Origin: Shinella curvata
GTDB lineage: Bacteria > Pseudomonadota > Alphaproteobacteria > Rhizobiales > Rhizobiaceae
Direction of reading: 5' to 3'
DNA: 64,000 bases
Assembly: GCF_022899935.1 (NCBI RefSeq)
Contig: NZ_JALJCJ010000002.1
Coordinates: forward strand, 682,001-746,000
A program made the translations under genes and the position numbers. Positions 43,418-52,203 of this stretch are shown in pieces. Each line of letters begins with the position of its first letter. The stretch's first letter is position 1. The notes under the pieces were generated by a model. That model worked only from the letters and a program-made list of their open reading frames with translations, searched no databases and was not told the origin of the DNA.

Positions 43418-45901
43418 ATGACCGTCTTTACCATTGAGCCGGGTAAATCCAACATCGACATTCCAGCTGGTGCCTACGATGTAATCACGATCGTCGCCAA
43501 TAGCCTCAGTCTCAACAGGTTGTGGTTCGCCGGCGATGTTTCGGTTTCCCAATTTATCGCCAAACCGGCATCAAAGCCGATTCACCTCTTTATGGACAAC
43601 TACCATTTGAGAGGTACAGCCGGTAATGACACATTCGACCTGACTGGTGTAACGCAGAACGACGTTGCTCATTCCATTGATCTTTTGGCGGGCGACGACA
43701 CATTCCGAGCGGGCTCCGACGGTGCGTGGGTCGATGGCGGCAGTGGAAATGACAAGCTCTATGGCGGCGATGGACAGAACACGCTTCTTGGAGGTGCGGG
43801 AAACGACCGAATCTATGGCGGCACCGACATGAACAAGATGTCCGGGGGAGCTGGTGCCGATGTCTTTATCGCAGCCAAGCGTATCGCGGGCGTGGATAAC
43901 AATAGTGAAAATACGATTTCCGACTTTGTTCGGGGCGTCGATAAAATCGATATCTCCTCCTATGGCGTATCCAGCTTTCGCCAGCTTCAGTTCATTCTCG
44001 AAACCGCGTTTAAGGGTGATGCCTTTTTCAGCGCAAACTTTGGGGATTCGCTGAACTGCTTCACCATCACAGGCGTCGCTAAGGCAAAGCTGAGCGCCGG
44101 AGACTTTCTTTTCTATACGGGCAGCGCGCGAAACGTCGTCGGGACAGATTTGTCGGATCGGCTTTTTGCCAGCTCCAGCGGCTCGACGTTGCGCGGTGGG
44201 CTTGGCCAAAATGAACTCTTTGGCGGCAGCGGTATCGATGTATTTGTTGCGCCTGCGCGCAAAGTGGCGCAGTGGAATGACGATAATACAAACACCGTGT
44301 TTGATTTCACTCCGGGTAGAGACAAGCTCGATGTATCGGCCTATGGAATTGCAAGCCTAAAGCAGCTGAGCCACATTCTTGAGAAAAAATCAGAGGGCGA
44401 TACATACTTCGAAGTAGCGCTTCATTCCTTTAAAATCGATTTTACATTGAAGGGTGTAGAGATTGATCAGCTACGCTCTCGTGATTTCATTTTTTACACT
44501 GGAGACGTGACGGAAGTCATTGGCGACGCTCAGCGCGACTATCTCTTTGCCGGTTCCAAGGGATCGATTTTGAAAGGGCTAGCCGGCAATGACCTGCTTA
44601 TCGGTGGTGACGGGAACGACCGGCTCGATGGTGGCAAAGGTGATGACAAGTTCATCGGTGGCCTTGGAGATGATGTCTACATTGTCGACAGCGATCATGA
44701 CTTGATTGTCGAAGCCCTCGGAGAGGGTGTCGATCTCGTGATATCCTATTCCAATACGGGTTTTAAACTGGCCGACAACGTTGAAAACCTCATTGTGAAA
44801 GGAGCTTCGGAAAGCGTCGATGGTGAAGGCAACGATCTCGCGAACGTCATCACGGGTAATTCCGGCGCAAATTGGCTTGTGGGCAATGGTGGTAACGACA
44901 CTCTGATCGGAGGCGCAGGGCGCGACGAACTCGACGGTGGTGCTGGAAACGATACGCTGAAAGGCGGCTCTGGAGTCGACAACATGATGGGGGGCGCCGG
45001 AGATGACGTCTACATCGTCGATGAGAAGTATGACTTGGTGAACGAAGACTGGCAGGGCGGCATCGACCTTGTTAAGGCTTCATGTAGCTACACGTTGGGG
45101 TGGGAAGTCGAAAACCTGACTTTGACGGGCACCGGCAACATCAATGGTACCGGCAACGACGTCAGCAACACCATCAAGGGAAACTCCGGGAACAACGTGC
45201 TCAGAGGCAATGGCGGTAGCGACATCCTGGTGGGTGGTGCGGGCGACGATATGCTCGACGGCGGTTCACTCGACGATGGCATCGGCATCGATAGGATGTA
45301 TGGCGGCACCGGCAATGACAGCTATCTGGTTGGTGAGACCCGCGACAAGGTGATCGAGAAGGAAGGTGAGGGAATAGACAGCGTGGAATCCTGGGTCAGC
45401 TACGTGCTGCCGGCCAATGTCGAAAACCTGACCTTGAAAAATGCTGGTGACGCAGACGGCACGGGCAATAAGCTTGCCAACGTAATCGTGGGCGGACGGC
45501 TCGAAAACGTGCTGAAGGGCATGGCAGGTAACGACACGCTTATCGGTGGTCGTGGCGCAGATGAACTCTATGGCGGTACCGGCAAGGATACGTTCGTCTT
45601 TACCTCGGTAAAGGATTCAACGATTTTCACCTCGGGCCGCGACACGATCTTTGATTTTGCAAGTAGTCAAGGCGATCGCATCGATCTCTCGGCTATCGAC
45701 GCGAAGACTTCGACCTCGAAAAACGATGCCTTTGCCTTCATTGGTGTGAAGGACTTTTCAAAGAAGGCCGGTGAGCTTCGCTTCGAAAAGAAGGTGGGGG
45801 AAACCTATATCTACGGCGATGTGGATGGCGACGGGAAGGCCGATTTCTCAATCAAGCTCGACACTGCTCTCACATTGCTGAAGGGTGACTTCATTCTGTA
45901 G
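43418..45901 (+). CDS. RTX calcium-binding repeat protein
   Basis: An 827-residue acidic protein without an N-terminal signal peptide. It has many GGxGxDxLx nonapeptide repeats (for example GGSGNDKLYGGDGQNTLLGG at 107-126) that form calcium-binding beta rolls. Two ~125-residue modules (about 145-250 and 271-376) share VF-x-R...DKIDISSYG/DKLDVSAYG and DFLFYTG/DFIFYTG. Three VENL modules (about 418-491, 529-603, 634-702) follow. The C-terminus (RIDLSAIDAKTSTSKNDAFAF to the end, GDFIL) matches type I secretion targeting domains. No ABC/MFP exporter is adjacent. No enzymatic domain is seen, so adhesin, surface-layer or biofilm roles are possible. Confidence 0.9.
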   Translation: MTVFTIEPGKSNIDIPAGAYDVITIVANSLSLNRLWFAGDVSVSQFIAKPASKPIHLFMDNYHLRGTAGNDTFDLTGVTQNDVAHSIDLLAGDDTFRAGSDGAWVDGGSGNDKLYGGDGQNTLLGGAGNDRIYGGTDMNKMSGGAGADVFIAAKRIAGVDNNSENTISDFVRGVDKIDISSYGVSSFRQLQFILETAFKGDAFFSANFGDSLNCFTITGVAKAKLSAGDFLFYTGSARNVVGTDLSDRLFASSSGSTLRGGLGQNELFGGSGIDVFVAPARKVAQWNDDNTNTVFDFTPGRDKLDVSAYGIASLKQLSHILEKKSEGDTYFEVALHSFKIDFTLKGVEIDQLRSRDFIFYTGDVTEVIGDAQRDYLFAGSKGSILKGLAGNDLLIGGDGNDRLDGGKGDDKFIGGLGDDVYIVDSDHDLIVEALGEGVDLVISYSNTGFKLADNVENLIVKGASESVDGEGNDLANVITGNSGANWLVGNGGNDTLIGGAGRDELDGGAGNDTLKGGSGVDNMMGGAGDDVYIVDEKYDLVNEDWQGGIDLVKASCSYTLGWEVENLTLTGTGNINGTGNDVSNTIKGNSGNNVLRGNGGSDILVGGAGDDMLDGGSLDDGIGIDRMYGGTGNDSYLVGETRDKVIEKEGEGIDSVESWVSYVLPANVENLTLKNAGDADGTGNKLANVIVGGRLENVLKGMAGNDTLIGGRGADELYGGTGKDTFVFTSVKDSTIFTSGRDTIFDFASSQGDRIDLSAIDAKTSTSKNDAFAFIGVKDFSKKAGELRFEKKVGETYIYGDVDGDGKADFSIKLDTALTLLKGDFIL

Positions 45902-45938
45902 GCGTAAGCGAGGCAGCACGGCGATGTCGTGAAGGAAC

Positions 45939-45968
45939 GGGCGCTGGAGACATTCAGCGCCCTTTTCG
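45939..45968 (+). terminator. Rho-independent terminator after the RTX gene
   Basis: The stem GGGCGCTG-N8-CAGCGCCC (45939-45962) is followed by TTTTCGTT. It lies between the convergent RTX and uvrC genes. Confidence 0.78.
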
Positions 45969-45975
45969 TTCAGCG

Positions 45976-48024
45976 CTATCCCGCCGCATCGTCGTGGAAA
46001 TGGTTGTAAACGATCCGCGCGACGCTTTCGGAAATGCCGGAAACCGCCATGAGGTCGGCCATTGCGGCGCGGGAGACGGCTTTGGCGGTGCCGAAATGCT
46101 GGAGCAGGGCGCGCTTGCGCGTCGGGCCGATGCCGCCGATTTCGTCGAGCGGGTTCTTGACCATCTCCTTCTTGCGGCGCGCGCGGTGCGAGCCGATGGC
46201 GAAGCGATGGGCCTCGTCGCGCAGGCGCTGCACGAAATAGAGCACGGGGTCGCGCGGCGGCAGGGAGAAATCCGGAATGCCGCGCATGAAAAAGCGTTCG
46301 CGGCCGGCCTCGCGGTCGGCACCCTTGGCGACACCGATGGCGACGACCTGGTCGGTGATGCCCAGTTCTTCGAGGATTGCCCTGACCGCCGTCATCTGGC
46401 CCTGGCCGCCGTCGATGAGGATGACGTCGGGCCAGGCCGGGAAGGGCTGGTCGGCGGCGTCGGTGTTCTGCTCGGCGGTGCGGTCCGGCAGGCCTTCTTC
46501 CTTCATCAGGCGGGAGAAGCGCCTTGTCATCACTTCCTTCATCATGCCGAAGTCGTCGCCGGGCGTGATGTCGGTCGATTTGATGTTGAACTTGCGGTAC
46601 TGGCTCTTCACGAAGCCTTCCGGCCCCGCAACGACCATGCCACCCACGGCATTGGTGCCCATGATATGCGAGTTGTCGTAGATCTCGATGCGGCGCGGCA
46701 CGGCGGGCAGCTTGAAGGTCGCGGCAAAACCTTCGAGCAGGCGCGACTGTGACGCCGTTTCCGCCAGTTTGCGGCCATGCGCCTCGCGGGCATTGGCCAC
46801 GACATGGTCGACGAGATCCTTTTTCTCGCCGCGCTGCGGCACCGAAATCGCGACCTTGTAATTCGAGCGCTCCGACAGCGCCTCCGCGAGGAGGGTTATC
46901 TCCTCCACCGGCTCCGACAGCAGGATCTGCCGGGGACAGGGCTTGTCGTCGTAGAACTGGGCGAGAAACGCGTTGAGCACTTCCGCGCCCGAAAGCTGCG
47001 GGTCGGCCTTCGGGAAATAGGCGCGGTTGCCCCAGTTCTGCCCGGTGCGGAAGAAGAAGACCTGGATGCAGGAAATACCGCCCTCGTGGTGGATGGCGAA
47101 GACGTCGGCCTCCTCCACGCCCGCCGGGTTGATGCCCTGGTGGCTCTGGACATGGGAAAGCGCCGCCAGCCGGTCGCGGAAGACGGCGGCGCGCTCGAAA
47201 TCGAGGTCCTCGGCGGCGGCATTCATGGCCTCGGCCATGTGCGCCTTCACCTTCTGGCTTTTGCCCGAGAGAAAGTCCTTCGCCTCCTGCACCAGTTCGG
47301 CATAGTCGGCGTCGCGGATCTCGTTGGTGCACGGGCCGGAACAGCGCTTGATCTGATAAAGCAGGCAGGGCCGCGTGCGCGTCTCGAAAACGCTGTCGGT
47401 GCAGGTGCGCAGCAGGAAGGCGCGCTGCAGCGAGTTGATCGTGCGACCCACCGCGCCGGCGGAGGCGAAGGGACCGAAATAGTCGCCCTTGCGGCTGCGC
47501 GCACCGCGATGCTTGAAGATCGCCGGCGCCCTGGAATCACCTGTCAGCAGAATGTAGGGAAACGACTTGTCGTCGCGCAAAAGCACGTTGAAGCGCGGGC
47601 GTAGCCGCTTGATGAGGTTGGCTTCGAGCAGCAGCGCCTCGGTCTCGGTGCGCGTGGTGACGAATTCCATGTTCGCCGTCTGGCGCACCATCTGCGTGAG
47701 ACGGTTGGAATGCACACGGCCCTGTGCGTAGTTCGATACGCGCTTCTTCAGGCTGCGCGCCTTGCCGACATACAGCACGTCGCCCTCGGCATTGAACATG
47801 CGATAGACGCCGGGACTGTTGGGCAGGCGATTGACGAAGTGCTGGATCAGCTCGGCGCCGGTTACACCCTCTGGCACATCGCCGCCCTCGTTCCAATCGA
47901 TGCCGGGCGTGGCGGCGAGGGGCGCGCCGGGGCTCGCCGCCGGGCTCTCCTGAAGCTCGTCGTCCTCGTCCGGTTCGTTCTCGTCATAGAGGATGCCGCC
48001 ATCCTCCACCTTGCGGCCGTTCAT
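45976..48024 (-). CDS. uvrC: Excinuclease ABC subunit C
   Basis: UvrC makes both incisions around a lesion in nucleotide excision repair. The 682-residue protein has an acidic N-terminal extension (about 1-50), a GIY-YIG nuclease domain ([25 protein letters not shown], 71-95), a UVR region, an RNase H-like C-terminal nuclease ([19 protein letters not shown] and [11 protein letters not shown]) and a terminal helix-hairpin-helix pair ([17 protein letters not shown]). The ATG at 48024 overlaps the SDR stop by four nucleotides. Confidence 0.96.
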   Translation of the reverse strand: MNGRKVEDGGILYDENEPDEDDELQESPAASPGAPLAATPGIDWNEGGDVPEGVTGAELIQHFVNRLPNSPGVYRMFNAEGDVLYVGKARSLKKRVSNYAQGRVHSNRLTQMVRQTANMEFVTTRTETEALLLEANLIKRLRPRFNVLLRDDKSFPYILLTGDSRAPAIFKHRGARSRKGDYFGPFASAGAVGRTINSLQRAFLLRTCTDSVFETRTRPCLLYQIKRCSGPCTNEIRDADYAELVQEAKDFLSGKSQKVKAHMAEAMNAAAEDLDFERAAVFRDRLAALSHVQSHQGINPAGVEEADVFAIHHEGGISCIQVFFFRTGQNWGNRAYFPKADPQLSGAEVLNAFLAQFYDDKPCPRQILLSEPVEEITLLAEALSERSNYKVAISVPQRGEKKDLVDHVVANAREAHGRKLAETASQSRLLEGFAATFKLPAVPRRIEIYDNSHIMGTNAVGGMVVAGPEGFVKSQYRKFNIKSTDITPGDDFGMMKEVMTRRFSRLMKEEGLPDRTAEQNTDAADQPFPAWPDVILIDGGQGQMTAVRAILEELGITDQVVAIGVAKGADREAGRERFFMRGIPDFSLPPRDPVLYFVQRLRDEAHRFAIGSHRARRKKEMVKNPLDEIGGIGPTRKRALLQHFGTAKAVSRAAMADLMAVSGISESVARIVYNHFHDDAAG

Positions 48025-48809
48025 TCGGCGATCTCCGCGACATCGGGTGTTTCCCAGGCGAGATGCTGTCCGCCGTCGAGCGCTATCATTTGCCCGGTTA
48101 TCGAGGGCGTGTCGAACAAAAAGCGAACTGTGCGGCCGAATTCCCCCAGATCCGGCCCGCGCCGCAGGATCAGGCCCTCGACCTGCGCCTGGAAGGCGGC
48201 ATCGTCCTGCCGCTCGTTCGGCAGCGACGGTCCGGGGCCGATGGCATTGACGCGCACCTGCGGAGCAAAGCTCTGCGCCATGGTGCGCGTCGCCATCCAC
48301 AGGGCGGATTTGGAGAGCGTGTAGGAATAGTAGCGCGGCGTCGGGTTCCAGACGCGCTGATCGATGATGTTGACGATCGAGCCGGCAGAGCCTGCGGGCA
48401 GCTGGCGCACGAAATCGCGCGCCAGGATCGACGGCGCCTTCACATGGACGGCGAAGTGCCGATCCCACAGCGCATCGTCGAACTCGCCCACCGTGTCCGG
48501 CTGGAAGAGCGAGGCGTTGTTGACGAGAAGGTCGAGCGGCCCGAGTGCTGCGCCTGCCGCATCGACGAGCCTTGCCGTCGCTGCGCCGTCGGAGAGGTCG
48601 CATTGCACCACGGCTGCCCGTTGGCCACGGGCCCGAATTGCGGCGGCGAGCGCGTCGGCGTCTTCGAGAGAGCCATTCGCATGGATGGCCACGGCAAAGC
48701 CGTGCGCCGCAAGATCGTCCACGATGGCCTTGCCGATGCGTTTTGCGCCGCCCGTCACCAGGGCCGTTTTCATGGGTTTGTTCAAGAAAAGTCCGTCCTG
48801 CCGATTCAT
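48021..48809 (-). CDS. SDR family oxidoreductase
   Basis: A short-chain dehydrogenase of 262 residues (250 if the ATG at 48773 is used; neither start has a clear ribosome binding site). [16 protein letters not shown] is the cofactor loop, NNAS replaces the usual NNAG, and YTLSK is the catalytic Tyr-Lys motif. It resembles pteridine/dihydromonapterin reductase-like SDRs (FolM type), but the substrate is not certain. It is coupled to uvrC by ATGA. Confidence 0.87.
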   Translation of the reverse strand: MNRQDGLFLNKPMKTALVTGGAKRIGKAIVDDLAAHGFAVAIHANGSLEDADALAAAIRARGQRAAVVQCDLSDGAATARLVDAAGAALGPLDLLVNNASLFQPDTVGEFDDALWDRHFAVHVKAPSILARDFVRQLPAGSAGSIVNIIDQRVWNPTPRYYSYTLSKSALWMATRTMAQSFAPQVRVNAIGPGPSLPNERQDDAAFQAQVEGLILRRGPDLGEFGRTVRFLFDTPSITGQMIALDGGQHLAWETPDVAEIAE

Positions 48810-49144
48810 TTGATTAACCGGCCCAAGATATAGACATCCCTGCGCAGGCTTAAACTCCCCATGACAATTGGTTGCGGAAAAATTAACCGCAAAGAGTGCT
48901 TCAAAGTAATTTGAAGTATATATTGTAAGAATTTCTGATTTCTGAAATCATGGTTAACAATTCACCTGGTGCGCAAAAGTCACATCCAAATTGTGCCATT
49001 GCTCTGCCACAATGATTTCACATTTTGGCTCTTTCAATTCCTCAATCTTTATTCAATTTCACCTCAACCGGGCGGGACTGAATTGGAAATGACGACGCCC
49101 GACAGCCTCCCAAGAGAGGGCGTCGTTTAGTAAAGGAGAATATC
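48810..49144 (+). promoter_or_regulatory. AT-rich regulatory region and leader of the porin gene
   Basis: 335 nt without a gene, strikingly AT-rich between 48870 and 49070. It holds TTGCGG-N9-CCGCAA (48872-48892), CTTCAAA-GTAA-TTTGAAG (48899-48916), GATTTC-T-GAAATC (48937-48949) and CACA direct repeats 11 bp apart (49008 and 49019). A 9-bp stem, ACGACGCCC/GGGCGTCGT (49092-49126), would form in the mRNA leader just before the ribosome binding site GGAG. No promoter could be chosen with confidence. Confidence 0.5.
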
Positions 49145-49786
49145 ATGCGTACACTTATCGCCACCCTCATCGCTTCGACCGTTTCGATGGTCGCTTTCCA
49201 GGCCGCTCACGCTGCTGACGCTATCGACGAAGTTCCGCAGGCTCCGGCTTCGGAATATGTCGAGCCGGTTGCCTCGGGCAACTGGGCCGGCGCTTACGCC
49301 GGTGGTACGGCCAGCTGGCAGCGCGGTGACTTCCAGCGTCAGGGCGACGCCAAGGCTAACGGCATGGGCGGCGGCATCTACGGCGGCTACAACATGCAGA
49401 GCGGCCAGCTGGTTTACGGCGGCGAAGCCGACCTGAACTACTCGGGCGTCGATGCCAAGGGCAATGGCCTCACGGCCAAGCAGGGCGTCAACGGCTCCCT
49501 GCGCGGTCGCGTCGGCGTCGATCTGAACCCGGTTCTCGTCTACGGCACCGCCGGTGTTGCTGCCACCAACACCGAAATGAGCAACGCTGCCGGCAAGGAC
49601 AAGAACACCTCGGTCGGCTGGACGGCCGGCGCCGGTGTCGAAGCCTTCGTGACGAACAATGTCACGGCGCGCGTCGAATACCGCTACAGCGACTACCAGG
49701 GCAAGAACTACAACCTCGGCGGCACGAACGTGAAGTCGGACTTCCAGGACCACGCTGTTCGCGTCGGTCTCGGCGTCAAGTTCTAA
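49145..49786 (+). CDS. Omp25/RopB-type outer membrane beta-barrel protein
   Basis: A 213-residue outer membrane protein. The signal peptide ends near AAHA-AD (residue 23); the rest is an eight-stranded OmpA/Omp25-like barrel with alternating hydrophobic strands (GNWAGAYAGG, GMGGGIYGGYNMQSG, TARVEYRYSDYQG) and a C-terminal phenylalanine (RVGLGVKF), the BAM recognition signal. Related rhizobial RopB proteins are abundant and controlled by ExoS-ChvI. Strong codon bias and a leader hairpin suggest high expression. A terminator follows. Confidence 0.92.
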   Translation: MRTLIATLIASTVSMVAFQAAHAADAIDEVPQAPASEYVEPVASGNWAGAYAGGTASWQRGDFQRQGDAKANGMGGGIYGGYNMQSGQLVYGGEADLNYSGVDAKGNGLTAKQGVNGSLRGRVGVDLNPVLVYGTAGVAATNTEMSNAAGKDKNTSVGWTAGAGVEAFVTNNVTARVEYRYSDYQGKNYNLGGTNVKSDFQDHAVRVGLGVKF

Positions 49787-49810
49787 GCCTTAAACGGTAT
49801 CGGAATACGG

Positions 49811-49838
49811 AAAGGCCGGGCGAAAGCCCGGCCTTTTT
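49811..49838. terminator. Strong terminator after the porin gene
   Basis: A perfect 11-bp stem, AAAGGCCGGGC-GAAA-GCCCGGCCTTT, is followed by TT. It lies between convergent genes and can act in both directions. Confidence 0.93.
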
Positions 49839-49868
49839 GCTTGGCAGTCTGAAAGAGATGAAACCGCC

Positions 49869-50459
49869 TCAATCCTTGAATTTGGCGTAGTCGGGGAAGA
49901 CGGCCTCGAAGCGCGTCAGGAAGCGCTTCAGCTTTGGCCGCCCGCGCTGCCACTTGCCGGCAAAACGCAGCTCGATGTAGCGCAGCATCGCGGCGAGCGC
50001 GAAATGGCCGGCATTCGGCTTCTTGGCGAGACGCGGCATATTGGCCTCGAGATGATCGAGCGCCCGCCCGGCCTTTTCCCACTGCCGGTCTATCCAGGGC
50101 TGGTGCACCTTTTCCTCCGGCCGCGAGCGGCGCTCATAGACGATGGCGAGCAGGCAGTCGCAGACGCCGTCGGCCGTCGCCTCGAGCACATCGACCTCGG
50201 TGCGCTTGGCCGCATTGCGCGGATAGAGCGAGCCGCGCGTCTGGCGGTCGATGTAGTTCATGATCGCCCGGCTGTCGAAGACAGCGACGCCGTCGTCGGT
50301 TACGAGCGCGGGGATTTTCCCCAGCGGATTGGCGGCAAGCAGCTCCGCAGGGTCGGCATTGGTGTCGACGGAGACCGATTCGGCGGCAAGGCCGGCGAAA
50401 TGCGCGGCCATACGCACCTTGGTGGAGTAGGGCGACGTGGTGGAATAGAAGATTTTCAT
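49869..50459 (-). CDS. Glutathione S-transferase
   Basis: A 196-residue GST. The N-terminal thioredoxin-fold domain begins KIFYSTTSPYSTKVRMAAHFAG, with NPLGKIPALVTDDGVAVFDSRAIMNYID carrying the glutathione-binding cis-Pro and Asp-Ser. The C-terminal helical domain is slightly short. Likely cytoplasmic detoxification; substrate unknown. It lies 14 nt downstream of the RNase T2 gene. Confidence 0.9.
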   Translation of the reverse strand: MKIFYSTTSPYSTKVRMAAHFAGLAAESVSVDTNADPAELLAANPLGKIPALVTDDGVAVFDSRAIMNYIDRQTRGSLYPRNAAKRTEVDVLEATADGVCDCLLAIVYERRSRPEEKVHQPWIDRQWEKAGRALDHLEANMPRLAKKPNAGHFALAAMLRYIELRFAGKWQRGRPKLKRFLTRFEAVFPDYAKFKD

Positions 50460-50473
50460 CGTCTGGGTCCTGA

Positions 50474-51193
50474 TTAGCGGATGGATGGCTGTTCGATGGA
50501 TTTGGCGCGGCAGGCGGCGCGGTCGACTTCGGGACAGGGGCGGAAGCCGAGATCCGGCGTCATGCAGATGCGGATCTCCTCCAGTTGTCCGCCTGCGCAG
50601 GTGACGGCGATGCCCTTGCGATCAAGGCCGGGATTGGCGGAAACAAGAGCCTGCTCCATGGCATCCGGCGACGCGCGGATGTCATCACGTTGCGGCTCCA
50701 GGCTCTTGGGGATGTGGACACGTTCGCGGGCGGCGCGCACCACCGAAAAATAGTCTTTCTGGCTGAGGCCGGAACAGCTGCCGTGTTTGCGCCACTGGTG
50801 GCCGATGAGGCCCATGGATGGAATGATGTCGAGCACGGTGCGGCCGAGGCTTTCAGGCACGCGATCGGATTCGCGTGTCCGGCAGAATTCCGGATAGCCG
50901 CGTTCATTCTGCGGCCAGAGACCGTGCACGATGAAGCCGTGGTCGTTGCCCCGGCGGCACTGCTGCGTCTTGCCGGCGGCATCGTTTTCGGCGCACCAGC
51001 TGGGCGACCACGAAAGGGAGAGAACGTAGAAATCGAACCCCTTGCCGACAGGGATTTTTGCCTGCGTCTGCGGGACCTTGCGGCTTTCTTCGACCTTCGC
51101 TTTTTCGGCCGGCTTTTCCTCGCCGCAGCCGACAAGCGCCAGCAGGCCGGCGAGGGCCAGCAAGGCGGATCGGGCGCGAAGTAAAGGCGTCAT
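50474..51193 (-). CDS. RNase T2 family lipoprotein
   Basis: A 239-residue secreted ribonuclease. The lipobox ALVGC places a lipidated cysteine at residue 23. Catalytic motif 1 is HGLWPQ (H90), and motif 2 is HQWRKHGSC (132-140, H137 catalytic). The classical motif 2 is HEWxKHG; here Gln replaces the assisting Glu. Paired cysteines fit a disulfide-bonded periplasmic or outer-membrane-anchored enzyme that degrades RNA through 2',3'-cyclic intermediates. The start at 51193 is chosen by its lipoprotein signal and upstream GAG. Confidence 0.88.
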   Translation of the reverse strand: MTPLLRARSALLALAGLLALVGCGEEKPAEKAKVEESRKVPQTQAKIPVGKGFDFYVLSLSWSPSWCAENDAAGKTQQCRRGNDHGFIVHGLWPQNERGYPEFCRTRESDRVPESLGRTVLDIIPSMGLIGHQWRKHGSCSGLSQKDYFSVVRAARERVHIPKSLEPQRDDIRASPDAMEQALVSANPGLDRKGIAVTCAGGQLEEIRICMTPDLGFRPCPEVDRAACRAKSIEQPSIR

Positions 51194-51241
51194 GGAGGTC
51201 TCCCGGTTCGGCGCGCGATTGTTGCCGCCGAACGGCAAAGG

Positions 51242-52102
51242 TCAAGAGGCCTTCGTCTCGCCAGCGAGCCAGAAGGACCGCGCAGAAGCGAAGCGGTCCT
51301 GCGCCAGCCGCTCCTTAAGGAAGGGAAGCAGCACGTCGAGTTCCGGCTTCAGCGTATAGGGCGGGTTGACGACGATGAGGCCGGAGCCGGTCAGCCCGGT
51401 CGTCCCGCGATCGCTTTTCACCGTCAGTTCGGTACACAGCATTTTCGGAATGCCGGTCTCTTTCAGCGCCTTGTGGAATTCGGCGATGGGGGCATTCTTC
51501 TTGAGCGGATACCACAGACAATAGACCCCGCCGGGGAAGCGGCGCACAGCCTTTTCCAGCCCGTCCACCAGCCGTTCGTATTCGCCCTCGATCTCGAAGG
51601 GCGGATCGACCAGCACGATGCCGCGCTTCTCCTTCGGCGGCAGATGCGCGCCGAGCGACAACCAGCCGTCGAGATGGGTGATGCGGCTCTGGAAGTCGTT
51701 GTCGAAGAGCCGGTGCAGCGTCTCGTAATCATCAGGATGCAGCTCCATCGCCGAGAGCCGGTCCTGCGGGCGGAACAGCATGCGGGCGAGTTTTGGCGAG
51801 CCGGGATAATGGGTTAGCCCGCCTTCCGGATTCAGTTCGTGAATGACCTTGAGATACGGTTCAAGAACGGCGGCCACGGCGGGCGGGAGGTCTTCGGCCA
51901 GCAATCGCCCGATGCCATCCAGCCATTCGCCCGTTTTCTGCGCTTCTTCGCTGGAAAGGTCGTAGAGCCCGATGCCGGCATGCGTATCGAGCACGCGAAA
52001 GGCCTTGTCCTTGGCCTGCATGTAGACGACGAGACGGGCGAGCACGGCGTGCTTCAGGACGTCGGCGAAATTGCCGGCATGGTAGATATGGCGATAGTTC
52101 AT
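51242..52102 (-). CDS. rlmJ: 23S rRNA (adenine(2030)-N6)-methyltransferase RlmJ
   Basis: RlmJ methylates A2030 of 23S rRNA using SAM. The N-terminus MNYRHIYHAGNFADVLKHAVLARL is near-invariant in the family, VLDTHAGIGLYDL is the SAM site, and VLVDPPFEIEGEY contains the catalytic DPPF. Length is 286 residues. It is divergent from the molybdopterin oxidoreductase gene. Confidence 0.96.
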   Translation of the reverse strand: MNYRHIYHAGNFADVLKHAVLARLVVYMQAKDKAFRVLDTHAGIGLYDLSSEEAQKTGEWLDGIGRLLAEDLPPAVAAVLEPYLKVIHELNPEGGLTHYPGSPKLARMLFRPQDRLSAMELHPDDYETLHRLFDNDFQSRITHLDGWLSLGAHLPPKEKRGIVLVDPPFEIEGEYERLVDGLEKAVRRFPGGVYCLWYPLKKNAPIAEFHKALKETGIPKMLCTELTVKSDRGTTGLTGSGLIVVNPPYTLKPELDVLLPFLKERLAQDRFASARSFWLAGETKAS

Positions 52103-52203
52103 GCGGTCCCCGCGCGATCAAACGCTCTGATGCGACGATGAATTGTTGCGATGGTAGAATGATTTGCCTTTTGGGGCTTTCCGCTCTGCAATATAGAAAA
52201 GCC

